In this document: positions 11,625-21,859 of the stretch, piece by piece
Position numbering within the stretch: position 1 is the first letter of the stretch
Layout: each line of letters opens with the position of its first letter
Assembly (NCBI RefSeq): GCF_904849725.1
Contig: NC_058521.1
Coordinates: 428,686,676-428,750,675 of the forward strand
From: Hordeum vulgare subsp. vulgare
Taxonomy: Eukaryota; Streptophyta; Magnoliopsida; Poales; Poaceae
Direction of reading: 5' to 3'
DNA: 64,000 nucleotides
Position numbers and translations under genes: made by a program
Notes under the pieces: model-generated
Seen by the model: only the letters and a program-made list of their open reading frames with translations
The model's database searches: none
What the model was told of the DNA's origin: nothing

Positions 11625-11906
11625 TCATAGGATACCCTAAGGAAACTATTGGGTATACCTTCTACCTTAGATCCAAAGGCAAAGTCTTTGTTGCAAAGAA
11701 GGGATCCTTTCTAGAGAAAGAGTTTATCTCGAAAGAAGTAAGTGGGAGGAAAGTAGAACTTGATGAGGTAATTGTACCTCCTCTCGAACCGGAGAGTAGC
11801 ATAGCGCGGGAAAATGTTCCCGTGGCGCCTACACCAACTGGGGAGGAAGTTGATGATGGTGATCATAAAACTTCGAATCAAGTTGCTATTGAACCTCTAA
11901 GGTCCA
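11625..11906 (+). pseudogene. Element A polyprotein, middle part (integrase C-terminal/linker)
   Basis: Continues the copia frame after element B with a conserved F-I-G-Y-P motif, then an acidic, low-complexity linker between integrase and RT (E/D/P-rich, about 92 codons). It aligns throughout with element G (30060-30587, minus strand). Element C interrupts it after an R-S-T motif; the frame resumes at 23433. Confidence 0.88.
11902..11906 (+). repeat. Target-site duplication of element C (GTCCA)
   Basis: GTCCA at 11902-11906 and 23433-23437. Removing C with one copy rejoins the copia frame. The last base of C is G instead of the A expected for a CA terminus. Confidence 0.92.
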
Positions 11907-13478
11907 TGATGTCCCACAAGAGTATGGGATCGCAGCAGTTTTTGAGGGTAGAATATTCAGCCCAAATTTGTTGGTTCGCACGACAGGAAACGAAAGAATA
12001 TTCTCAAGTATTAGCAGCTGAATGTGTCAGATTCAACCACACCTGAAAGATTAGTGTCTGCAAGCAAAGTATCAGTAGCAAAGTAGTATGATAACAACGG
12101 TGCCAGAAACGATCTGTTGACAAGGCAGACTATTCCTAACTGTTGTATCAACGGCGCTAGTAAAAACCTTCTTGACGGGATGTCGGTGCCAACAAAGTCT
12201 TGCAACAAGTAACATCAGAGTAGTAAGGAACAGTAGTAGCAGCAGCAGCAAAGTAACAAGTAACAACAGTAGCAACAGCAGCAAGGTGGCCCAATCCCTC
12301 TTGTAGCAAGGGACAAGCCTAGGCAAAGTAACGTAGCGAGGACCAGTAGTAAAAGACTCGTAGGCAGTGGATCGGTGATGGATGAGTGTGACGGATGTGA
12401 TTCATCATGTAACAACTATAACACAGAGAGATATGTGGCTAGCTCCCGTTCATCAACCTAATGTAGGCATGTATTCCGTATGTAGTCATACGTGCTCAGG
12501 GAAAAGAACTTGCATGACATTTATTGTCCATCCCTCCCGTGGCAGCGGGGTCCTAATGGAAACTACGAGATATTAAGGTTCTCCTTTTAATAAAGAACCG
12601 TACCAACGCATTAACACGCGGTGAATACATGAACTCCTCATACTACGGTCATCTCCGGGAGTGGTTCCGGCTATTGTCACTCCGGGGTTGTCGGGTCATA
12701 ACACATAGTAGGTGTCTACAACTTGCAAGATAGTATCTAAAACACACATATATTAGCGACAACATAATAGGTTCAGATCTGAAATCATGGCTCTCGGGCC
12801 CTAGTGACAAGCATTAAGCATAGCCAAGTAGTAGCAACATCAATCTAGAACATAGTGGATACTAGGGATCAATCCCCGTCAAGAACTAACTCGATTACAT
12901 GATAGATCTCATCCAACTCATCACCGTCCAGCAAGCCTACGATGAGACTGCTCACGAACAATGAAGAGCATCATGGAATTGTCGATGGAGAAAGGTTGAT
13001 GATGACGATGGTGACAATTTCCCCGCTCCGGAGCCCGAAATGGACTCCCGATCTGCCCTCCAGATGAAGAACAGGATGTGGCGGCGCCTCCGTATCGCAA
13101 AACGCGATGAAACCGTCTCTCTGATTTTTTTCCAAGCAAAACGGAAGATATAGAACTGAGATTGGGGGCGGTGGTGTCACGTGGGCCCCACAAGCCCTCA
13201 CAGCACGGCCATAGGGGGTGGTCGTGGCCTGTGGGCTTGTGTCCCACTGGCACGCCCCCTCCGGTGGATCTTTGCGCAGGTATTTTTCTTTTATTCCAAA
13301 AAAATCTCCATAAATTTTCAGGACGTTCCGAGAACTTTCATTTCTGCACAAAAACAACACCATGGCAATTCTGCTGAAAACAGCGTCAATCCGGGTTAGT
13401 TCCATTCAAATCATGCAAATTAGAGTCCAAAACAAGGGCAAAAGAGTTCGGAAAAGTAGATACGACGGAGACGTATCA
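11907..13478 (-). repeat. Element C 3' LTR
   Basis: 1572 bp; reads TGATACG to GACATCA on the minus strand. Closely matches 21860-23432 through its length. Contains an AGC/AGT-repeat-rich stretch near 12226-12290 and the GC-rich CACAAGCC/CTTGTGGCCCACT block near 13185-13260. Confidence 0.92.
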
Positions 13479-13495
13479 ACTCCCCCAAGCTTAAA
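13479..13495 (-). other. Polypurine tract of element C
   Basis: On the minus strand AAGCTTGGGGGAGT abuts the 3' LTR start, the standard position for the plus-strand primer. Confidence 0.8.
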
Positions 13496-14640
13496 GCCTT
13501 GCTTGTCCTCAAGCAACTCAGTTAACAAACTGAGAGAGACAAAAGAAAAACTTTGACGAACTCTGTTTGATCTTGTTGTTGCAACTATGTCTAACTCACA
13601 ACGAGAATTTCAGCAACATCACAAGCAAACCACATAAGCAAATGACATCTAGGTCTCACCGTAAACTCATATCAATGGCATAATCAACTAGCGAGCAAAT
13701 AATAACAAGCCTCAAATGTCAACACTTCAATCAAAACAACGTGAAGTAGTACGAATAGATGGTATCTTGCTAGCTGTTTCTGAGACCGCAAAACATAAAT
13801 ACAGAGCACCTTAAAAGACCAAGGGCTGACTAAACATTGTAATTCATGTCAATGAAGATCTAGTCATAGTGACACTCAACACAGTTAAAAGCAAAGCATA
13901 AAGATGATAGAGGTGCTCTCTAATTGGTGCTTTTCTAAGAAGAGGATGACTCAATAGGAACATAAATAGACAGGCCCTTTGCAGAGGGAAGCATTGATTT
14001 GCAGAGGTGCCAGAGCTCAAACTTTGAAAACAGAGATAATAATTTTGGGTGGCATGCTTTCATTGTCAACGCAATGACTAAGAGTTCTCAACATCTTCCA
14101 CGCTACACATGCTATAGGCGGTTCCCAAATAGAAAAGTAAAGTTTTGACTCCCCCACCACCAATCAATCACACTCCACGGCTAGCTGAATCCTCGGGTAC
14201 CGTCCATACCAACATCAATCCTTGGCGAGTTTTGTTTGCAATTATCTTTTCGATTTGAGCATGGAACTGGTAATTCCAATTATCGGCCCTTTTCTCGTGA
14301 ATGATAGTGAATAAACACATATCAAGGATAACACGCCTAGCATGGAAGATACTAATAGCCCCCTGTCACCACATGAGCGGCTCGGGCATGCAAAACAGAT
14401 TACTTCTTGAAGATTTAGAGAGTGGCACATGCAAATTTACTTGGAACGGTAGGTAGATACCGCATATAGGTAGGTATCATGGACTCATATGGAACAACTT
14501 TGGGTTTATGGAAGTGGATGCACAAGCAGTATTCCCGCTTAGTACAAGTGAAGGCTAGCAAAAGACTAGGAAGCGACCAACTAGAGAGCGACAAACAGTC
14601 ATCAAAAGCCACTGAGATTAACTAACATTGAATGCAAGCA
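13496..14640 (-). other. Element C 3' non-coding region, distal part
   Basis: No supported gene. The sequence aligns in order with the 3' non-coding part of element E: for example the GGATGCACAAG-AGTAT stretch near 14518-14535 and 52100-52113, and the TAGGTAGGTAT stretch near 14466-14477 and 52049-52060. This shows the region is element 3'UTR, not host DNA. Confidence 0.7.
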
Positions 14641-14821
14641 TGAGTAGGACATAAATCACTGACGTCAGCTGTGCTTCCCTGGCAATGGCTCTAGAAAAGG
14701 GTTGATCCTGCAATCTCTAGTGTTAGCTAGACGAATGCTTATAAACAACTAACCTTCTCCTGCAACAGTACCAGAAGAATGCTGATAGCACTCCCCGGCA
14801 ATGAAACTGGAAGAATGTTGT
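14640..14821 (-). other. Fragment D leader with decayed primer-site copies
   Basis: In minus sense, just after LTR D, TTTCATTGCCGGGGAGTGC resembles a decayed tRNA-Asp primer site, and about 110 bases on GCCATTGCCAGGGAAGCAC resembles a second. This shows LTR D is the 5' LTR of a truncated element rather than a solo LTR. The downstream junction with element C is placed only roughly. Confidence 0.6.
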
Positions 14822-16462
14822 TGATGGCCCACCAGCGCGTGGGTTCGCAGCAGTTTTCGAGGGTAGAGTATTCGACCCAATTTGTAGGTACGCCAGACAG
14901 GAGGTGAGAGTATACTCTCAAGTATTAAAAGCTGAATTTATCAGATTCAACCACACCTGAAAGATTAGTATCTGCAAGCACAATAGTAACAGCAAAGTAG
15001 CGGGTATCGGCAGTGTAACGAGCAATAACAGTGGCAAGGAACAGCAGTAGTGACAGCAGTAGCAAGTAGCAACAGTAGCAAGCGACAGTAGTAGCAACAG
15101 TAGCAGCAGCAGCAGAGCAAGACAAGTAACAGAGTAGCAACAGTAGTAGCAGCAGACCAAGACGAGTAACGGCAGTAGCAACAGTAGCAGCAGCAGAGCA
15201 AGACAAGTAACGGCAGTAGCAACAGTAGCAGCAGAGCAAGACAAGTAATGGCAGTAGCAACAGTAGCAGCAGAGCAAGACAAGTAACAGCAGTAGCAAGA
15301 ATAGCAGCAAGCAAGACAAGTAACGACAGTAGCAACAGTAGGACAAACTCGTAGGCATTGGATCGGTGATTTGTTTGGATGATATTCATCATGCAACAGC
15401 TATAACACGGAGAGATATGTGGCTAGCTCCCGTTCGTCAATGTGATGTAGGCATGCATTCCGTGTGTCGTCATACGTGCTTAGGAAAAAGAACTTGCATC
15501 ACATCTATTGTCCATCCCTCCCGTGGCAGCGGGGTCCAAAAGGAAACTACGGGATATTAAGGTTCTCCTTTTAATAAAGAACCGGACCAACGCATTAGCA
15601 CTTGGTGAACACATGAACTCCTCAAACTATGGTCATCACCGGGAGTTGTTCCGGTTATTATCACTCCGGGGTTGCCGGATCATAACACATAGTAGGTAAC
15701 TACAACTTGCAAGATTGGATCTAAAACACACATATATTGGTGACAACATAATAATTTCAGATCTGAAATCATGGCACTCGGGCCCTAGTGACAAGCATTA
15801 AGCATGGCAAAGTAGTAGCAACATCAGATCTCAGAACATAGTGGATACTAGGGATCAATCCCGGTCAAAACTAACTCGATTACATGATATATCTCATCCT
15901 ACTCATCACCGTCCAGCGAGCCTACGAATAGATTACTCACGAACGACGAAGAGCTTCATGGAATTGGAGAGCGAAGAAGGTTCATGATGACGATGGCGAC
16001 GATTTCCCCTCTCCGGAGCCCAAGACGGACTCCAGATCTGCCCTCCAGATGAAGAACAGGTGGCGGCGGCGCCTTCGTATTGAAAACGCGACGAAAACTT
16101 CTCTTTTTATTTTTTCTGGGACGAAAGACAACTTATAGAGGTGGAGTTGGGGCGGCAGAGGCCTGTGGGCCCCACAAGCCTGCCCACCGCCACCAGGGGG
16201 GTGGTGGCAGAGCAAGGGCTTGTGGCCCACTGGCCCACCCCCTCAGGTGGATTCTGGAGCAGGTATTTTTGATAGTTTCCAAAACTGCTCCCCATAAATT
16301 TTCAGGATGTTTGGGGAACTTTGATTTCTGCACAAAAATAACACCAAGGCAATTCTGCTGAAAACAGCGTCGGTCCAGGTTAGTTCCATTCCAATCATGC
16401 AAATTATAGTCCAAAACAAGGGCAAAAGAGTTTGGAAAAGTAGATACGTTGGAGACATATCA
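14822..16462 (-). repeat. LTR D: diverged Sabrina-like LTR embedded in element C
   Basis: 1641 bp; TGATATGTCTCCAACG to GGGCCATCA on the minus strand. Clearly homologous to the LTRs of C but much more diverged than those are from each other, and with an expanded AGC/AGT minisatellite. The 5-bp flanks (GTTGT left, ATCAC right) do not match, so no target duplication survives. Confidence 0.85.
15040..15340. repeat. AGC/AGT-rich minisatellite within LTR D
   Basis: About seven imperfect units built on AGCAAGACAAGTAACGGCAG followed by TAGCAACAGTAGCAGCAG, period roughly 37-45 bp. The LTRs of C hold only a short version near 12226 and 22190. It produces long Leu/Cys-rich minus-strand frames that are not genes. 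Confidence 0.85.
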
Positions 16463-17205
16463 ATCACCATGAACATGAACATCATAGAGGCTATGTTCAT
16501 TTTGTTTCAACAACATGCGTGAACATGCGCCAAGTCAAGCCACTTGAAACATTCAAAGGAGGATACCATCCTATCATACTACATCATAGTCATCTCAACA
16601 TTCATGTGGGCAACCAAGATAGACCATTATAAGCTCCTAGCTAAGTAAGCATGGCATAAGCAACTATGATCTCTAAGTTGTCATTGCAAACATGTTTCTC
16701 TCGCAACAAAGTTGAATCAGGCATGATGAGCTAGTCATATTTACAAAAACAAAATAGATCGAGTTCATACCAGCTTTTCCAGGCTCAGTCACTTCATCAT
16801 ATATCATCATTATTGCCTTTCACTTGCACGACCGAACGATGTGAACAATAATAAGCGTGCTCGTGCATTGGACTAAGCTGGAATCTGCAGGCAAACAGAA
16901 AGGAGAAGACAAAGTAATATGGATCTTTGAAAGCTAAACAGGTATGCATGTAAGAGCCACTAAACATTGTAACCATCATCTTCTACCTTGACCCAAAGAA
17001 AAAAGAAAACTATTTACATGGGAAAGCTCCCAACAAGAAAAAGAAGAAAAAGGAAATCTTTTTGGTTTTTCTCAAACTAGACACGCACACGAAAATAAAA
17101 CAAGAAAAGGGAAATAAACTAGCATGGATGATACAGTGGCAAAGTGTGAACATCGGCTAACAATGTGAAAGCATAAGCAAGAATGTAAAGTCGGTGAGAA
17201 CATGT
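16463..17205 (-). other. Element C 3' non-coding region, proximal part
   Basis: About 740 bases between the ORF3 stem-loop and LTR D; A-rich tracts, no supported ORF. No polypurine tract abuts LTR D, so D's LTR is not this region's own 3' LTR. Confidence 0.65.
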
Positions 17206-17240
17206 ACTCCCCCAAGTTTAGGCTTTTGGCCTAACTTGGT
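17206..17240 (-). promoter_or_regulatory. Stem-loop plus polypurine motif at the end of ORF3 (element C)
   Basis: In minus sense CCAAGTTAGGCC and GCCTAAACTTGG can pair around a short A-rich loop, followed at once by GGGAGT. A TAA in the ORF3 frame (17220-17218) lies within the 3' arm. A comparable stem-loop follows ORF3 in E and the gag-protease ORF in B. Confidence 0.6.
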
Positions 17241-18250
17241 CTACTCCCAAGGAGGGAAATAACCAGCTCCGGGATACTCCGAAGTGGTACTCGACTGGCG
17301 GCTCGGGCACGGGCACCTGTGGTTGGTCCAAGCCCCAATATGCGTAGATGTCCGACAGCATAATAGTTTACCTGCCTGCATGAAGATTGAACAAAGAAGG
17401 AGCAGGCAAAGCAATAGTCTCATGAGTACCCTGACTAAATACCAGGTTATAAATCATCCTTCCACCTATATCTCTATCAAGAAAGTCATGGAGAACCATG
17501 CTATCGTAATCTAGATATCTCTCGGGAACAAGCATCTCTTCTTCCTCCTCCAGTCTAATGGGTATCTCAAAGTGTCTAGCAAGACGGGTAGCATAGATAC
17601 CTCCATAGACAACACCTTTAGAACGGTTAAGGTTCAACCGTTGAGCTACTATAGCGCCCGAGCTATAAGGTTTATCGTTATAAAGGGCTTCGCGCAATAC
17701 CGCAAGATCTGGGGAACTAAGTGACCCAGCTTTCCCACGGCCAATCAAACATTTTCCCACAAATAATGAGAAGTACCGAGCACGGGAAAATGAATGCTAG
17801 CAGCTCTAGCGCAAGACACTCCTCTCTCCTCTCCTACAGCAATTGTACCGATGAAAGCTTCCAAGTCCCGTGGACAAGGTTCATGAATATCACAACGTAA
17901 GGTAATTTGCAAACATTGCAAAAATCGTGGAGTGACATGCGCTGGGGGATATCATAAAGTTTGAACTCAACCATAGGAGGATTCTTCCTCGGATAGAAGT
18001 TAAAGCTTTGTACGAAGATATTAGTGAGGAGGAGGTATTGCGGACACTTATCTTCAACGAAGGCGATAAGGCCTGCGTTCTCCACCAAGTGATAAAAGTC
18101 CTCATAAATTCCAGCGGCGCGTAAGAACACGTCGCTTGGCCACTCGCACGCTCGAACTTCTGCGACTCAAGGGACCAAATACTTGGGCTTCTTCTCACTC
18201 CCATCATCCTTGGAGTCACGGCTTGACGAGCCTCTTAAGAACCTCCTCAT
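17218..18250 (-). pseudogene. Element C third ORF (Athila ORF-like), frameshifted
   Basis: Starts at ATG 18250 (minus) with an Arg/Ser/Lys-rich N-terminus, then a region with FYPRKNPPMVEFKLYDIPQR followed by MSLHDFCNVCKLP, and a C-terminal part with SSPDLAVLREAL and GGIYATRLARHF. These resemble the plant ORF families known from Athila elements (ATHILA ORF-1 / plant transposon protein type); the function is not established. Frameshifts near 18210, 17880 and 17770 split it, and TAA at 17370 precedes 50 further in-frame codons that still look coding, ending at TAA 17220. It lies downstream of an internal promoter-like module, where some Athila relatives carry an env-like gene, but I see no signal peptide or membrane segment. 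Confidence 0.7.
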
Positions 18251-18268
18251 CTTTTCCCTTTTCTATCT

Positions 18269-18500
18269 CTGAAAATTTCTAAAAAATTTAGTGATTCTAA
18301 GGAAAAGTGAATAAGGCACAATGAAACTCGTAGCAACTACTCCCACAAGTGCCTAGAGATCATATTACGCATCAAAACTACTTGGGACCAGCTAGAATCA
18401 GCATGCAAAGCTCAAGAACATGGTCACTAAGGCAGCAAAAATACGCGGAGTATAAGGCACTAGAGCAAAAACTAATTGGACCAATGGAGGAGTCACTTAC
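18269..18500 (-). other. Candidate 5'UTR intron upstream of element C ORF3
   Basis: In minus sense the donor TTG|GTAAGT (18500) and acceptor AATTTTCAG| (18269) fit plant consensus. The enclosed 232 nt are T-rich, as plant introns are. The ORF3 ATG lies 18 nt beyond the acceptor. Inference from sequence only. Confidence 0.5.
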
Positions 18501-18539
18501 CAAGGAGTAATTTCCCCAAAACAGTTCGGAGAACGGTGA

Positions 18540-18880
18540 TTTGAGCAAAGAGATCAAAAATCCCAGCAAGAGGAGCAAGAACACGGGTTTGAGCTACGAA
18601 ACATTTTTTTCTGGAGGTAGGAGAAGCGGATGGGAGCAAGAATGAGTGGAGGGGTGCCTGTGGGCCCCACAAACCTGGGTGGCGCGGCCAGGGGGGTGCC
18701 CGCGCCCCTAGGGCTTGTGGCCCACTGCTGTGGCCCCCAGACAGACTCTTTGTCCCAGTATTTTTCAAATATTCCAGAAAAAATCATACTAGATTTTCAC
18801 AGCGTTCGGAGAAATTTTATTTTCGGGGTACTTTTCCACGAGACGCTAAAACAGAAAACAGGGAAAACTAAACTAAATCT
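18540..18880 (-). promoter_or_regulatory. Internal LTR-like promoter module of element C
   Basis: The block at 18655-18830 repeats the arrangement of C's own LTR centre (13165-13345, 23125-23305): GTGGGCCCCACAA, a GC-rich stretch, CTTGTGGCCCACT, then a T-rich run, ATTCCAGAAAAAA, ATTTTCA and a TTCGGAGAA-type motif, in the same order and orientation. It lies between protease and ORF3, so it could start a separate ORF3 transcript. No clear TATA box is visible here. Confidence 0.55.
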
Positions 18881-19051
18881 ATCATTTTTCTTCTAAGCAA
18901 CCTAAAGTGAAAGCTTGGAACAGAGGTTTGTGACTCCTTGATTCATCCATCTCATGGTAATCGAAAGAAATCCGTCAATGGGGTTGATCAAATCCCCTGG
19001 ACAAAACTTTCTCGAATCGCAAAACAGGACGGAGATTTTTTTGAATAGTCA
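18881..19051 (-). other. Spacer between protease stop and internal promoter, element C
   Basis: About 170 bases with no ORF or recognised signal. RT, RNase H and integrase would be expected here in an autonomous relative; none is present. Confidence 0.6.
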
Positions 19052-21781
19052 CTAGGTCACCTCAATGGGGATGTGAATCTCCCCAACAAGCAAATCATAC
19101 TTCATCTTGACACGAGGAATAGGGCATTCAAATCTCCCAATGAGAATTGATGAAGTCTTTTCGATAGCATTGATGCAATGTACTCGATATTGTTTCTTCG
19201 GAAAGTGCACCGTATGCTCATTACCGTTGACATGGAAAGTGACATTGCCTTTGTTGCAATCTATAACAGCCCCTGCAGTGTTTAAAAAGGGTCTTTCGTG
19301 GATGACAGCCATGGCATCGTCCTCGGGAATATCCAAGATAACAAAGTCTGTTAAGATAGTGGTGTTAGCAGCCACAACAGGCACATCCTCGCAAATGCTA
19401 ATAGGGAAAGCAGTTGATTTGTCGGCCATTTGCAGAGAGATTTCTGTGGGCGTCAACTTATCCAGTTCTAGCCTACGATAAAGAGAGAGAGGCATAACAC
19501 TAACACCGGCTCCAAGGTCGCATAACGCAGTTCTAACGTAGTTGCCTTTAATGGAGCAAGGTATAGTGGGCACACCGGGATCACCTAGTTTGTTAGGAGT
19601 TCCACCCTTGAAAGTGTAATTGGCAAGCATGGCGGAAATCTCAACCTCAGGTATCCTCCTCTTATTAGTCATAATATCTTTCATGTACTTAGCATACGGA
19701 GACATCTTGAGCATATCTGTCAGACACATCTGCAGAAAGACAGGTCTGATCATTTCAACGAATCGCTCAAAATCCTCATCATCCTTTTTCTTGGATGGTT
19801 TGGGAGGAAAGGGCATAGGTTTCTGAACCCATGGTTCCCTTTCTTTACCATGCTTCCTAGCAGCAAAGTCATTCTTATCGTATCACTTAGTCTTAGGTTG
19901 TGGGTTATCAAGATCAACAGGTTCAATCTCCACATCCTTTTCATTGCCAGGCTGAGCATCTTCATGAACATCACTATTGATATTATCATTAGGCTCATAT
20001 TCATCACCAGATTATGTCCCAGCATCAGAGATAGAGGCATCGTTTGGACTCTCAGGGGTAGCAACAACAGGGTTGCTAGCGTGCAGGTTCCTATCATCTT
20101 TCTTGTTTCTAGGATGACTAGGTGCATCAGTGCTAACTCCTTGAGACTCTTGTTCTACTCTCTTTGGATGACCCTCAAGATACAAAGGTTCCTGGGTCAT
20201 TCTACCGCCTTTAGTGACGACTCTGACAGAATTGTCATTCAACTCGTTGAGCAAGTCATTCTGAGCTTTAAGTACTTGTTCTACCTGAGTAGTAACCATA
20301 GAGGCATGTTTACTCAGAAGCTTAAGATCATTGACATTTCTGTCAACACAAGCACTTAAGTGACTAAGCATACGAGCATTTTGTTCCATTTGTCTGCTAA
20401 CATAGCTATTGAAACTCTGTTGTTTGGCAAGGAAGTTATCAAATTCATCCAGGCATAAGCTAGCAGGTTTATCAAAAGGAATATCACTCTCATCAAACCT
20501 ATGTAGAGAATTTACTTCTACTACCTGTATCGGGTTATCGAGACCATGGATCTCTTCGATAGGTGGTAGATTTTTGACATCTTCAGATTTAATGCATTTC
20601 TCTCGCATAGATTTCTTGGCTTCTTGCATATCTTCAGGACTGAGGAATAGGATACCTCTTTTCTTCAGAGTTGGCTTAGGAGGTGTTTCGGGAATAGTCC
20701 AAGCATTCTCATTGCACAAGATGTTATTCAACAGAATCTCAGCTTGTTCTACGATTCGTTCCCTAAAAACACAACCAGCACAACTATCTAGGTGGTCTTT
20801 GGAAGCATCGGTAAGTCCATTATAGAAGATATCAAGTATCTCATTTTTCTCAAGAGGGTGATCAGGCAAAGCATTCAGTAGCTGGATGAGCCTCCCCCAA
20901 GCTTGTGGGAAACTCTCTTCCTCAGCTTGAGCAAAGTTGTATATTTCCTGCAAGGCAGCTTGCTTCTTATGGGTAGGGAAATATTTTTCAGAGAAGTAGT
21001 AGGCCATATCCTGGGGGTTACACACACAACTAGGAGCAAGAGAAGTGAACCAGGTCTTAGCATCATCCTTTAGCGAGAAAGGAAACAACTTGAGCATGTA
21101 GTAGTGGCGGATCTTTTCCTCACTAGTGAATAGGGTGGCTATATCGTGCAGTTTGGTAAGATGGGCTACAACCGTTTCAGACTCATAACCGTGAAAAGGA
21201 TCAGATTCGACCAGTGTGATTAACTCAGGGTCGACAAAGAATTCATAATCCTTATCGGTCACAAAGATAGGCGAAGTGGCAAACTTCGGGTCGTATTTCA
21301 TCCTAGCTTTCATAGATTTTTCTTTCCACTTGCGCAGAAGTTTCTCAACATCATAGCTATCCTTACACGCAAGAAAATCCCCATCTATCTCTCCCTCCAT
21401 AACATAGCGTGTATCAGGCATAACAGGCAATTCAGGCATAGTAGCAGGTTCTACTTCAATAGTATCAGCAGTTTCAGAAGTATCATCACATCTAGCAGCA
21501 GCTCTAGCAATTTGTGCATCAAGGAATGCATCTAGTGGCAAAGCAGTATCAAGCATAGTATCAAGCATAGCATCATCAGGCATAGTATCAAGCATAGCAT
21601 CATGGGCAGCAGAAGTAGCATCATCAAGCACAGGCGACATATCAAGATTTCTAGCAGGAGGTGAAGTCGCAAACTTACTCAAAACTGAAGGTGAATCAAG
21701 TGCAGAGCTAGATGGCAGTTCCTTACCTCTCCTCGTAGTGGAAGGTAGGATTTTAGTTCTTGGATCTTTCGGATTCCTCAT
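19052..21781 (-). pseudogene. Element C gag-protease polyprotein (two internal stops)
   Basis: The minus-strand frame from ATG 21781 gives a 589-codon gag piece (to 20012), followed in the same frame by a 65-codon gap with stops and then the protease part (19816-19052). Gag has Met/Asp/Leu-rich repeats at residues about 60-80, the Retrotrans_gag motif LFPFSLKDDAKTW at residues 232-244, and a coiled-coil-like C-terminal half. The protease carries CDLGAGVSVMP near 19500-19525 and a flap/ERPFLNTAGAVID motif (G of the usual GRPFL replaced by E). The frame stops at TGA or TAG after I-E-V-T without reaching RT. ATG 21781 lies only about 50 nt from the primer site. Confidence 0.85.
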
Positions 21782-21831
21782 AGTGATCAGCAGACGTCAA
21801 TCCCAAGTGACTCATAGAATATAGTTGTGCT

Positions 21832-21849
21832 TCCCCGGCAACAGCGCCA
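21832..21849 (-). other. Primer-binding site of element C (tRNA-Asp type)
   Basis: Minus strand TGGCGCTGTTGCCGGGGA, ten bases after the 5' LTR end; nearly the full complement of the tRNA-Asp(GUC) 3' end. Confidence 0.85.
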
Positions 21850-21859
21850 GAAAAAGCCT

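Noticed and set aside
14918..15396. Overlapping minus-strand ORFs of 143-155 codons rich in Leu and Cys
   Set aside because: They are produced by the AGC/AGT minisatellite in LTR D, occur in three frames, and have no domain.
14822..16462. Solo LTR
   Set aside because: A primer-site-like leader is attached, and the 5-bp flanks do not match, so it is a truncated element.
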